40,505 nucleotides of DNA, from the NCBI RefSeq assembly GCF_002251945.1, contig NZ_NDHW01000020.1, positions 1 to 40,505 of the forward strand. Direction: 5' to 3'. Under the pieces are notes generated by a model. The model did not search any database. It was not told the DNA's origin and saw only the letters and a program-made list of their open reading frames with translations. The position numbers and the translations under genes are program-made. Positions 28,012 to 36,040 of the stretch are shown piece by piece. Positions within the stretch are counted from its first letter, which is position 1. Every line of letters begins with the position of its first letter. Source of the stretch: Pseudanabaena sp. SR411. GTDB lineage: Bacteria > Cyanobacteriota > Cyanobacteriia > Pseudanabaenales > Pseudanabaenaceae.

Positions 28012-28533
28012 ATGAGCTTTGTACAGATGATCCCTACTTGGGAAATAGTCAAGCCGATCGCTGTATTGATATTTTTAATTATGGTTATAGTGTTTGCCTT
28101 CAGGTGGCGATCGCAGACTGCTCGTAACCAGAGAGTTATCTTATTTCGCCCATTTATCTTTTTTTCTTTTTTAGCGATTTTCACTCTAGCAGTAACATTT
28201 TTTTTGTTAGTCAATTTGGCGATCGCCTATCTGGATTACCATCCCGTCGCAACGTATCAATTTCAAGACTTACCCACAACTCTGTACATTTACGAAAATA
28301 CCTGTTTCCCCCCTGATAGTCGGACTGAATGTGATTATTACTCCACTGAGATCCGCCGTAGGGTATGGATTTTGCCAATTACGACGACCTTACTCTCTTG
28401 TCCTTGCTTTTTTGAGAAGCCAATTCTCCGAGGTGATATGGCAACTTTTCCGATTGAGGCAAGCCGCGACAAATCCAAAGTTGCTGTCTCTATAGATATG
28501 AGGTATGGCAAAGTAGTAAAGGTAGCTGATTAG
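28012..28533 (+). CDS. Membrane protein of unknown function
   Basis: 173 residues from the ATG at 28012. Earlier starts at 27889 and 27913 would overlap the kinase coding sequence on the other strand, so I prefer 28012, with moderate confidence and no clear ribosome site. Two hydrophobic segments (about 12-30 and 47-75) are followed by a soluble C-terminal part with four cysteines: ENTCFPPDSRTECDYY and LLSCPCFFEK. Placement divergent from the kinase suggests it may be regulated by, or act with, that system. Not recognised. Confidence 0.6.
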   Translation: MSFVQMIPTWEIVKPIAVLIFLIMVIVFAFRWRSQTARNQRVILFRPFIFFSFLAIFTLAVTFFLLVNLAIAYLDYHPVATYQFQDLPTTLYIYENTCFPPDSRTECDYYSTEIRRRVWILPITTTLLSCPCFFEKPILRGDMATFPIEASRDKSKVAVSIDMRYGKVVKVAD

Positions 28534-28817
28534 TAATGGCTTGCCTTCAGAATGCACCTATGCGATCGCCCAAGTCCTCGATCTGCAATTTCCCTTTGAA
28601 ACGACTATTCCTTAAGATATGTCTTGATAACATTTAGATCTGATTAAGAAACTTAAAATAAATTTAATTAGTTTGTAAAAAGCTGAAAATCCTTACGAAT
28701 CATTGCGATCGCTCTATCACAAGCATCAGAAAAGCATTTTGATTTTGCCATCTAACTTCTTGACGTTTATAGGAACTTTGCGTCAAACTGTCTAGTAATT
28801 CAATAGCTAGAGCCAGC

Positions 28818-29054
28818 ATGGAAACTCTGGAATTCATTATTTACCCAGATGGACGAGTCGAAGAGCGTGTCACAGGCATTGTCGGTTCTAGTTGTGCTGA
28901 GGTGACGGCAGCGATCGAAGCAAAGCTCGGTATCGTGGCTCATCGAGAGTTAACATCCGAAAACTTTGCTCAACAGCAATTCACATCTCAGTCCACTACG
29001 CAATTCGATCGCGTGTCAGATATGGACGCTTCTAGCTTTAGCCAATGGCAATAA
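28818..29054 (+). CDS. DUF2997 family protein
   Basis: 78 residues. METLEFIIYPDGRVEERVTG, then AEVTAAIEAKLG, is the DUF2997 pattern: a short beta hairpin and helix. In cyanobacteria it is found with ycf35 and a ferredoxin, as here, with ycf35 starting 81 bp later. Its biochemical role is not known. The C-terminal 25 residues are Gln/Ser-rich and probably disordered. Confidence 0.9.
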   Translation: METLEFIIYPDGRVEERVTGIVGSSCAEVTAAIEAKLGIVAHRELTSENFAQQQFTSQSTTQFDRVSDMDASSFSQWQ

Positions 29055-29135
29055 AACACAGAAAATCCAATGTTTCACTTTATAAAATAAAAATTTTCGT
29101 CCATTAGCCATTTAGTCGTAGTCAGGATAACCCCT

Positions 29136-29522
29136 ATGTCACATTTTAGCCAAGTAAAAACCCAAATCCGCAGTCTTGAGCCTTTGCAAAAAGCTCTCAC
29201 TGATTTAGGAGTCAACTGGAAATCTGGGGCTTCACCCATGCGCGGACATGAAGGCACGACCACATCGGCAGAAGTGGTAATTGAGCAAGCCAATGGTTAC
29301 GATGTAGGCTTTCAGTGGAATGGCTCCGAGTATGCCCTAGTTGCTGATATGCAGTTTTGGCAACAGCCTTGGACTGTCGAGAGCTTTTTGAGAAAGGTAA
29401 CTCAAGGCTATGCGATCGCCACAGTCATGGGTGAATCAACTCAACAGGGCTTTAGTTTATCCGAGCAGCAAGTCCGCGAAGATGGCTCAGTACGTCTCGT
29501 ACTCCAACGTTGGAATGGATAA
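29136..29522 (+). CDS. ycf35: Ycf35 / DUF1257 family protein
   Basis: 128 residues beginning MSHFSQVKTQIRSLEPLQKA, the pattern of Ycf35, a protein kept in cyanobacteria and in many red-lineage plastids. Function is unproven. The stop overlaps the next gene's ATG at 29515 by 8 bases (ATGGATAA), which points to translational coupling with the ferredoxin. It is the middle gene of a three-gene group. Confidence 0.94.
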   Translation: MSHFSQVKTQIRSLEPLQKALTDLGVNWKSGASPMRGHEGTTTSAEVVIEQANGYDVGFQWNGSEYALVADMQFWQQPWTVESFLRKVTQGYAIATVMGESTQQGFSLSEQQVREDGSVRLVLQRWNG

Positions 29523-29913
29523 TTCGTCTGTAGAAACAGCGATAAAAACTAGTTCAGAGTCAGAGATAAGCGATCGCTCTGGCTTTGAACCTGAACTTGG
29601 TGGCGAATTGCGACAAAATGCTGTATTCGTTGATGAAACCGTCTGTATCGGTTGTGGTCATTGCGCCCATACCGCTAGTAGCACTTTCTTTTTAGAAGAA
29701 GACTATGGACGCGCTAGAGTAATAGCCCAAGATGGTGATGAAGAAGACTTAGTACAAGAGGCGATCGATACTTGCCCAGTTGACTGCATCGCTTGGGTTA
29801 ATTACAACGACCTCAATAAACTTGAAGAAGCTAGAAAGCATCAAATTATTCAAAATTTAGGAATTATTGGTGATGGTGCAGCTTTGCGCCGTGCCATCAA
29901 TTCACAAACCTAA
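29515..29913 (+). CDS. Single [4Fe-4S] ferredoxin-like protein
   Basis: 132 residues from the ATG at 29515, within the end of ycf35; an open frame from 29410 would lie mostly over ycf35 and is less likely. CIGCGHC (C44, C47, C50) and CPVDC (C87, C91) can hold one [4Fe-4S] cluster, with C91 extra. The second half of a bacterial two-cluster ferredoxin is absent. The N-terminal 30 residues are polar and variable. Context suggests an electron carrier for the Ycf35/DUF2997 function. Two terminators follow. Confidence 0.93.
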   Translation: MDNSSVETAIKTSSESEISDRSGFEPELGGELRQNAVFVDETVCIGCGHCAHTASSTFFLEEDYGRARVIAQDGDEEDLVQEAIDTCPVDCIAWVNYNDLNKLEEARKHQIIQNLGIIGDGAALRRAINSQT

Positions 29914-29938
29914 AAGGGGACGCTTTGCGTCCCCTTTT
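29912..29938 (+). terminator. Terminator of the DUF2997-ycf35-ferredoxin operon
   Basis: AAAAGGGGACGC (29912-29923), TTT, GCGTCCCCTTTT (29927-29938): perfect 12-bp arms touching the stop codon. Confidence 0.9.
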
Positions 29939-29942
29939 AGCT

Positions 29943-29977
29943 AAAAAAGAAGCGGTGCAATGCACCGCTTCTTTTTT
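29943..29977. terminator. Bidirectional terminator at the ferredoxin/rbp convergence
   Basis: AAAAAAGAAGCGGTGCA (29943-29959) and TGCACCGCTTCTTTTTT (29961-29977), perfect 17-bp arms with runs on both sides; serves the minus-strand RNA-binding protein gene, whose stop is 3 bases away. Confidence 0.92.
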
Positions 29978-29979
29978 AT

Positions 29980-30309
29980 TTAGTAACGACGACCGCCGCC
30001 ACCGCCAGAAGGACGACCACCGCCGCCCTTAAAGCCGCCTCTACCGCCACCAAAGGAATCAGAGCTTTCGCGAGGCTTAGCCTTATTAACCTTAAGCGCA
30101 CGACCCATCCATTCGGCTTCGTCTAGTGCTTCGATCGCAGCATCTTCTTCCTTTTCATCGGTCATTTCCACAAAAGCAAAACCGCGTGGACGACCAGACT
30201 CACGATCAATCGGTAGATGAACGCGGGTGATTTTGCCATATTCTGCAAATACGGCTTTCAAATCATCTTCTGTAACCTCGTAAGAGAGATTACCAACATA
30301 AATAGACAT
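29980..30309 (-). CDS. Glycine-rich RRM RNA-binding protein
   Basis: 109 residues. RNP2 IYVGNL (3-8) and RNP1 RGFAFVEM (42-49, aromatics F44 and F46) form one RRM, followed by a short linker and a Gly/Arg-rich tail from about 87. This is the cyanobacterial Rbp type, generally cold-induced and thought to act as an RNA chaperone. The roughly 500-bp region upstream may hold a temperature-responsive leader, but I see no certain element. The stop lies beside a strong terminator. Confidence 0.96.
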   Translation of the reverse strand: MSIYVGNLSYEVTEDDLKAVFAEYGKITRVHLPIDRESGRPRGFAFVEMTDEKEEDAAIEALDEAEWMGRALKVNKAKPRESSDSFGGGRGGFKGGGGRPSGGGGGRRY

Positions 30310-30817
30310 AATACTTGCTTCAACAATCAGATATGTGTAGAGATAGAGATTTCGGAAAGAAAGCTGACACGATGAAACAGAAGACGACTGTCAATACTGA
30401 AAACAAACATGCGATCTAGAAATACTCATCCGCACATATTCTAGCGTAGTCATCTTCAATTAGTCGCTGATCTGGAAAATATTTACGCTAGCTCAGCAAA
30501 TTAAAAATCTGAGATGAGAAGTAATACCTATGCTTTGCCAACTTTAGAGGTTTTAAGGTATCTATTTGATATATTTCCGATGAATTTTCCTATAGAAAAT
30601 CGTATTGTAAGATACCATTTTCTATAAATTGTACTAATCACCAAAACTTTGATTAGCGATCGCTTTTGTAAAAATAAAACCTCTAAATAATCGGCAGCAA
30701 TCAATAGAGAATAAATAATTAACTAAGTATTTTCCATCACTTATTTTCTGTTTTATGGAGATCATTAAACAAGAAAAAGGGGTGCAAAGCGCCCCTTTTT
30801 CTTGTTTAGTTAAGAAT
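30310..30817. other. Gene-free region between rbp and the DoxX gene
   Basis: 508 bp with no supported gene. It includes the rbp leader/promoter, an inverted repeat TATAGAAAAT (30591-30600)/ATTTTCTATA (30617-30626), and the DoxX-gene terminator at 30766-30808. The repeat could be an operator or part of an RNA gene; no more can be said. Confidence 0.6.
30766..30808 (-). terminator. Terminator of the DoxX-family gene
   Basis: TAAACAAGAAAAAGGGG pairs with the complementary CCCCTTTTTCTTGTTTA across a short loop, 10 bases after the minus-strand stop. Confidence 0.85.
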
Positions 30818-31345
30818 CTACTTATTAATAGTCACTTTTACGGATTGAGCGATCGCATCAACATCAGTAGGGACTGACAAAAATCTATCTAAGGCTTTAG
30901 CAATCAGCGTATCGATCGCATAGTTACCAGCGCCATAGACTGCAAAAAAGGCAAAGCTCACAGCATAAATTGATGACAACTCAATCGATGGGATTGAGAA
31001 ACCACCAATCAAGATGTGATGATAGTTGGCTACGAGCATAGTGACAAATAAACCTAATGCCGCTGGTCTCGTTAAAAAGCCAAGAATTAGCAAAGGCGAT
31101 GCTACTACTTCAGTGATTGCCGCGCAGTAAGCAAAAAACAGAGGAAAAGGCAACCCAATCGCTTCGACATAGGCTTCGGCAAAACCAGAAATATCAGCCA
31201 GTTTATCAAAACCGTTATGGATCATCATTGTCCCCAGAATCACTCTAAGCAAAAGGAGAGATGCTTGAGTTAAGGAGACTGGAGCAGAGTCGGAACCGAG
31301 GACGAGGCGCACAATTGAGGCGGTGATGCGAGTTGTATTGTTCAT
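30818..31345 (-). CDS. DoxX family membrane protein
   Basis: 175 residues. LLLLRVILGTMMIHNGFDKL is the DoxX N-terminal helix with the usual HGxxK-like end, followed by three further hydrophobic helices and GFLTRPAALGLFVTML. DoxX proteins are four-helix inner-membrane proteins linked to quinone or redox stress in some bacteria, but their job in cyanobacteria is unclear. It is alone on its strand, divergent from rseP, 283 bp away. Confidence 0.9.
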   Translation of the reverse strand: MNNTTRITASIVRLVLGSDSAPVSLTQASLLLLRVILGTMMIHNGFDKLADISGFAEAYVEAIGLPFPLFFAYCAAITEVVASPLLILGFLTRPAALGLFVTMLVANYHHILIGGFSIPSIELSSIYAVSFAFFAVYGAGNYAIDTLIAKALDRFLSVPTDVDAIAQSVKVTINK

Positions 31346-31628
31346 TTCAGCGCAGTGAGGATGACTTAGTTAATAAAACTTAAGATATTGCAATAACTTA
31401 TAACTTATATACATTAATCTTAACATAACTCTCTATAGGGCAAGCGCTGCAAAACTTAAAAAGCATTAGCAGATATAGGATTTTGCCGTTTTGGGTTTAG
31501 CTGTTACAAAAAAATCTTTGTCAAGCATTTGACATTTTCGTTGTGCTACGATCGCAAACTAAGCAATCTTTATGTATTGCATACAACATTAAAATCCTAA
31601 GAAATTCTCAACTATTAGAGCGAAGATT

Positions 31629-32717
31629 ATGTCCGCATTGCCCGCCATTGCCGTTCTTGCGATTCTGATTTTGGTTCATGAACTCGGTCACTTTATGGCT
31701 GCTCGTATACAGGGCATTCATGTCAATCGATTTTCGATTGGGTTTGGTCCCGTGTTGTGGAAATATCAAGGCAAACAAACAGAGTATGCACTGCGGGCAA
31801 TTCCCCTTGGTGGCTATGTCGGCTTTCCCGATGATGATGAAGAGAGCGACATTCCTGCGGATGATCCCAACTTGATGAAAAATCGCCCGATTATAGATCG
31901 AGCGATCGTGATCAGTGCAGGCGTGATTGCCAATTTTGTCTTTGCCTACTTAGTCTTATTAGTAATGACTTTGAGTGTTGGTATCGGCACAGTCGATCAA
32001 CCAGGGGTAAGAATTACAAAAATCATTGATCCAAATGCACCTGCCGCCGTTTCAGGTTTGCAAGCTGGCGATATCGTCCTCTCAGCAAATGGCACAAAAT
32101 TTGACACTAGCCTAACTACTCTTGATCGCTTTCAATCATTGATTTCTAAAAATGCTAATCAAAGTGTTGATTTACAAGTAATGCGTGATGACAAGTTATT
32201 ACAAGTACCAATCTTGCCCGATGGCGAATCAGGTAAAGGTCGCATCGGCGTGAGACTAGACTTCACTGGCAAGCCCCATCGCCGTTCTGTACATAGTATT
32301 GGTGAAGCTTTCGATAACGCTACCCAGAGTTTTGAGCGCTTAGTGGTGATGACTGTTCAAGGTTTAAAACAACTGGCTACGAATTTTCAGAATACTGCTT
32401 CTCAGCTATCTGGCCCCGTAGCGATCGTGGCGATGGGTTCAGAACTCGTTAAGTCCGATGCGGCGGCATTATTTGATTTCACAGCAATTATCAGTATTAA
32501 TCTCGCGATTATCAATATTTTGCCCTTGCCTGCTCTCGATGGTGGTCAATTAGTATTTTTGCTAATTGAGGCTTTGCGTGGTGGCAAGCCTTTGCCTGAA
32601 GAATTACAAAATAATGTCATGCAAGGAGGTTTAGTAATCTTGCTCGGTTTAGGTGTAGTGATGATCTTTAAAGACTCATTTAACTTACTGCAACAAAGTG
32701 GGTTAAGTCCTCTGTAG
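31629..32717 (+). CDS. rseP: RseP-type site-2 zinc metalloprotease
   Basis: 362 residues. HELGH (H17, E18, H21) in the first membrane helix and NILPLPALDGGQLVF near residue 297 supply the zinc site and third ligand of site-2 proteases. One PDZ domain (about 118-195) lies between them. These enzymes cut membrane-spanning regulators, such as anti-sigma factors, within the bilayer. It stands alone and is followed by a family A palindrome 60 bases after the stop. Confidence 0.95.
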   Translation: MSALPAIAVLAILILVHELGHFMAARIQGIHVNRFSIGFGPVLWKYQGKQTEYALRAIPLGGYVGFPDDDEESDIPADDPNLMKNRPIIDRAIVISAGVIANFVFAYLVLLVMTLSVGIGTVDQPGVRITKIIDPNAPAAVSGLQAGDIVLSANGTKFDTSLTTLDRFQSLISKNANQSVDLQVMRDDKLLQVPILPDGESGKGRIGVRLDFTGKPHRRSVHSIGEAFDNATQSFERLVVMTVQGLKQLATNFQNTASQLSGPVAIVAMGSELVKSDAAALFDFTAIISINLAIINILPLPALDGGQLVFLLIEALRGGKPLPEELQNNVMQGGLVILLGLGVVMIFKDSFNLLQQSGLSPL

Positions 32718-32777
32718 CCAAAGCTTTGCTTACCCATAAAAAGAAAGGTGTAGTGATCGCCAAGTGTATCAGGTCAT

Positions 32778-32830
32778 AAAACCCAAAAGAGAGTGGCGGC
32801 GCTCCGCGCCGCCACTCTCTTTTGGGTTTT
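32778..32830. repeat. Palindrome family A, copy 3
   Basis: Perfect 25-bp arms (32778-32802 and 32806-32830) with loop TCC. Ends AAAACCCAAAAG / CTTTTGGGTTTTGATTT, inner stem GAGTGGCGGCGC. Left flank AGGTCAT. Confidence 0.9.
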
Positions 32831-32983
32831 GATTTTGGCTGGCGATCGCAATATTACTAAGTGCTGCCTTGCTTTTTGTATTGGTGATTACTACAAGTGG
32901 TCATAAATACAAAGTTTTTTGACAAATTCACGCATAATAGATAAAGAAATAATAAGTTTTTCGATCAACTCGATACATCACCC

Positions 32984-34777
32984 ATGTCTCTCCCTATTCG
33001 TAATGTCGCCATCATCGCCCACGTCGATCACGGCAAAACCACTTTAGTTGACGCACTCCTCAGACAGTCAGGCGCTTTTCGCGAAGGCGAAGCCCTTGTC
33101 GAATGCGTGATGGACTCCAACGACTTAGAGCGTGAGCGCGGTATTACCATCCTTTCCAAAAATACTGCCGTTAAATACAAAGATACGCTGATTAACATTG
33201 TTGATACCCCCGGACACGCTGACTTTGGCGGCGAAGTTGAGCGCGTACTTGGCATGGTCGAAGGTTGTTTGTTAATCGTCGATGCCAACGAAGGGCCCAT
33301 GCCCCAAACTCGCTTTGTGTTAAAAAAAGCGCTAGAAAAAGGCTTACGACCAATGGTCGTCATCAATAAAATCGATCGCGAATTTGCCGATCCTCACGTA
33401 GCCGTTAGCAAAGTCCTCGACCTCTTCCTCGAACTCGGTGCAGATGATGACCAGTGCGATTTCCCCTATCTATTTGCTTCAGGCATGGGGGGCTTTGCCA
33501 AAGAGAAGCTAGAAGATGCAGGCATAGATATGAAGCCTTTGTTTGAAGCGATCTTACATCACGTATCTCCCCCTGTTGGCGATCCTGAAAAGCCTTTGCA
33601 GTTGCAGGTTACCACCCTTGATTATTCTGAATATCTGGGTCGAATTGTGATCGGCAAAATCCACAACGGTACGATTACTTCTGGACAGCAAGCTGCTCTG
33701 ATCTCTGAAGATGGCTCGATAGTCAAAGGTAAAATCACCAAACTCTTAGGGTTTGATGGTTTAAAACGAGTGGAGATGCAAACCTCATCCGCAGGTAATA
33801 TTGTTGCTGTTTCAGGTTTTGCGACCGCCAACATCGGTGAAACCATTACCTGTCCTAACGAGCCTCAAGCTTTGCCAATGATCAAGGTGGATGAACCCAC
33901 TTTGCAGATGACTTTCTGTGTTAATGACTCGCCTTTTGTCGGTCAAGAAGGCAAGTTGGTAACTACTCGCCAAGTACGCGATCGCCTATTGCGTGAACTA
34001 GAAACCAACGTGGCTCTGCGTGTGCAAGAAGATCCCGAATCTCCCGATCGCTTTGCAGTCTCAGGACGTGGTGAATTGCACTTGGGTATTTTGATTGAAA
34101 CCATGCGCCGTGAAGGTTATGAGTTCCAAGTTACCCAACCTCAAGTTATTTACCGTGAAATCAACGGTCAAAAATGTGAGCCTTACGAATGTCTAGTCCT
34201 TGACGTTCCTGAAGATGCAGTCGGTGGTTGTATTGAACGTCTCGGTCAACGTCGTGCCGAAATGATCGATATGCAAATGTCTGGCACTGGTCGCTCTCAG
34301 TTAGAGTTTGTCGTCCCAGCCCGTGGCTTGATCGGCTTCCGTGGTGACTTCATGCGTGCAACCCGTGGTGCTGGCATCATGAACCATAGTTTCCTCGATT
34401 ACCGTCCTGCGGCTGGTGAAATTAGTGCCCGTCGTAATGGTGTACTCATCTCCTTTGAAGAAGGTACAGCGACCGAGTTCTCCCTGAAGAATGCGGAAGA
34501 TCGTGGTGTGTTCTTTATTAAACCAGGTACTAAGGTTTATAAGGGCATGATTATTGGTGAAAATAATCGTCCTCAAGATATGGAGCTAAACGTCTGTAAG
34601 AGCAAACAGCTCACCAACATGCGTGCGGCTGGTGCTGATGACATCGTGCAGTTGCAAGCACCGATCGAGATGAGTCTCGAACGCGCCTTGGAATACATTG
34701 GTCCTGACGAAATCCTAGAGGTTACGCCTGAGTCAATTCGTTTACGCAAGCTAACCAAAAAATTTGCGAAGCGCTAA
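32984..34777 (+). CDS. typA: Ribosome-associated GTPase TypA/BipA
   Basis: 597 residues. AHVDHGKTT (12-20) is the P-loop, RGITI the switch I threonine block, DTPGHADF the G3 motif and NKID the G4 motif. EF-G-like domains follow and the C-terminal BipA-specific domain ends with [13 protein letters not shown]. TypA is a translational GTPase that binds 70S or 30S ribosomes and matters in cold or stress. Length matches the family. A strong terminator follows 20 bases later. Confidence 0.98.
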   Translation: MSLPIRNVAIIAHVDHGKTTLVDALLRQSGAFREGEALVECVMDSNDLERERGITILSKNTAVKYKDTLINIVDTPGHADFGGEVERVLGMVEGCLLIVDANEGPMPQTRFVLKKALEKGLRPMVVINKIDREFADPHVAVSKVLDLFLELGADDDQCDFPYLFASGMGGFAKEKLEDAGIDMKPLFEAILHHVSPPVGDPEKPLQLQVTTLDYSEYLGRIVIGKIHNGTITSGQQAALISEDGSIVKGKITKLLGFDGLKRVEMQTSSAGNIVAVSGFATANIGETITCPNEPQALPMIKVDEPTLQMTFCVNDSPFVGQEGKLVTTRQVRDRLLRELETNVALRVQEDPESPDRFAVSGRGELHLGILIETMRREGYEFQVTQPQVIYREINGQKCEPYECLVLDVPEDAVGGCIERLGQRRAEMIDMQMSGTGRSQLEFVVPARGLIGFRGDFMRATRGAGIMNHSFLDYRPAAGEISARRNGVLISFEEGTATEFSLKNAEDRGVFFIKPGTKVYKGMIIGENNRPQDMELNVCKSKQLTNMRAAGADDIVQLQAPIEMSLERALEYIGPDEILEVTPESIRLRKLTKKFAKR

Positions 34778-34795
34778 ATCTCTAAGAATCTTCAT

Positions 34796-34830
34796 AAAGT
34801 AAAAGGGGCGCATTGCGCCCCTTTTACTTT
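34796..34830 (+). terminator. Terminator of typA
   Basis: AAAGTAAAAGGGGCGC (34796-34811) and GCGCCCCTTTTACTTT (34815-34830): perfect 16-bp arms, loop ATT. Confidence 0.92.
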
Positions 34831-34892
34831 ATAGGTTTATATTTGCTAAACTATCTTCTAAAGTTTTAAGGCTATTCCCTAACCATTTACTT

Positions 34893-35060
34893 ATGCACCA
34901 AGTTGTCCTCGAAATATCTGGAAGTCGTAAAGTGCATGTTATTTCAGAACATGCAACTAAGGAGGAAGCTCTGGATAAGTACATCAAGCTGGTAGAAGCA
35001 AACAAGGGATCGCCAATTACGACCAAAGGGAAATATTCAATTCGCAAAAAGCCAGAATAG
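34893..35060 (+). CDS. Small uncharacterised protein (55 residues)
   Basis: Starts MHQVVLEISGSRKVHVISEH and ends with the basic tail YSIRKKPE. The pattern is strand, strand, helix (ATKEEALDKYIKLVEANKG), strand, giving a compact folded look with no signal peptide. It lies in the 340-bp gap between typA and the J-domain gene, in the same direction, with coding-like base use. The overlapping minus-strand frame (34829-35122) has no such pattern. Family not recognised. Confidence 0.7.
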   Translation: MHQVVLEISGSRKVHVISEHATKEEALDKYIKLVEANKGSPITTKGKYSIRKKPE

Positions 35061-35116
35061 CCATAAATTTTTAACCAGTCCTGTTGTCGGCTTCTTAAAT
35101 AATTAAATTTCACTTC

Positions 35117-35782
35117 ATGCACTTATCCGAATGCTATCGACTCTTGGGAGTACCCCGCAATGCGACCTTGGATGATATTAAGGTTGCCTATCGTCGCCTT
35201 GCTCGTAAGTATCACCCTGATGTTAATCAGAACGATCCAACAGCAACTGATAAGTTTCGTCTGGTGCAGGAAGCTTACAAAATGCTCAAAGATTCTGATA
35301 CAGAAGACTTGACCAAGGATTTATTTGCGAAAAAATCAGCTACAAATGCGGCGCGATCGCCATCGACACCTCCACCCCCTCCTCCCAAAGCAACTGTCCC
35401 TAGCAAACCACAGCCTCATCCCAAAATTAAGATTGAGGTAAAACAAGTTAATAATCAAGTCGATCCAATTAATAGCGATCCAGAGCTAAAACTCAAATTG
35501 GATATGTTGCGGCGCGTGCAGGATTTATTGAAACAGAAAAAATATGTGGTGGCGATCGCAGTGGTTGAGGGCATGAGCGAAAGATTTCCGAATTCACCAG
35601 AGGTGATCCATTGGAAGGCTGTGACTTATCATCGTTGGAGTAGCGAATTAATTTTGGCAGGTAAGCTACGTGAAGCCGAAATCTATCTCAATAAGGCTCT
35701 AAATACTGATCCGAAAAATCGTGAGCTTAGTTTTGAAGTTAAACGGGATTTGGAGAGAGTTCAGAAGCTTAAAAATGTATAA
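35117..35782 (+). CDS. J-domain protein with C-terminal TPR-like region
   Basis: 221 residues. The J domain covers 1-60, with HPD at 33-35 in YHPDVNQND, which stimulates Hsp70 ATPase. A proline-rich linker (about 88-100) leads to a helical C-terminus (about 128-221) with TPR-like spacing, so it may bind client proteins. It lacks the zinc and C-terminal domains of DnaJ and is a DnaJ-like co-chaperone rather than DnaJ itself. HIP1 sites occur in the linker region. It follows the 55-residue gene by 56 bp and may be co-transcribed with it. Confidence 0.93.
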   Translation: MHLSECYRLLGVPRNATLDDIKVAYRRLARKYHPDVNQNDPTATDKFRLVQEAYKMLKDSDTEDLTKDLFAKKSATNAARSPSTPPPPPPKATVPSKPQPHPKIKIEVKQVNNQVDPINSDPELKLKLDMLRRVQDLLKQKKYVVAIAVVEGMSERFPNSPEVIHWKAVTYHRWSSELILAGKLREAEIYLNKALNTDPKNRELSFEVKRDLERVQKLKNV

Positions 35783-35868
35783 GGGAAAGTGATAGCTGAA
35801 AAACAAGATTGGCATAAATAAGCCCATCACTAAGCTATAGCTATAGCCATCAATGTTAAGACAAAGCC

Positions 35869-35921
35869 AAAACCCAAAAGAGAGTTGCGGCGCGAAGCGC
35901 CGCAACTCTCTTTTGGGTTTT
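35869..35921. repeat. Palindrome family A, copy 4 (inverted)
   Basis: Perfect 25-bp arms (35869-35893 and 35897-35921) with loop GAA. The stem carries GTTGCGGCGC in place of GTGGCGGCGC, with a matching change on the other arm. The right flank TATGTCCTGAC is the complement of the left flank of copies 2 and 3, so this copy lies in the opposite direction. Confidence 0.9.
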
Positions 35922-35948
35922 ATGTCCTGACTTGGCTGGCTATAGCTA

Positions 35949-35993
35949 TATCGCTTATAGTTACAGCACAAAGCGCTGTAACTATAAGCGATA
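35949..35993. repeat. Palindrome upstream of the TPR-CHAT gene
   Basis: TATCGCTTATAGTTACAGC (35949-35967) and its complement (35975-35993), perfect 19-bp arms around ACAAAGC. It ends 47 bases before the chosen start and could affect expression of the gene. Confidence 0.85.
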
Positions 35994-36040
35994 GGGGATT
36001 CGCAAATGTACAATTACTTTGTGACTTCAAAGGTGATGTT

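Noticed and set aside
28533-28620. Possible gene remnant: a frame ending YAIAQVLDLQFPFETTIP just after the membrane protein gene
   Set aside because: Only about 28 codons between stops. The coding look comes partly from a HIP1 site. I cannot name a parent protein.
34829-35122. Minus-strand 97-residue frame between typA and the J-domain gene
   Set aside because: It begins inside the J-domain gene start and lies opposite a better plus-strand frame (34893-35060); no domain pattern.
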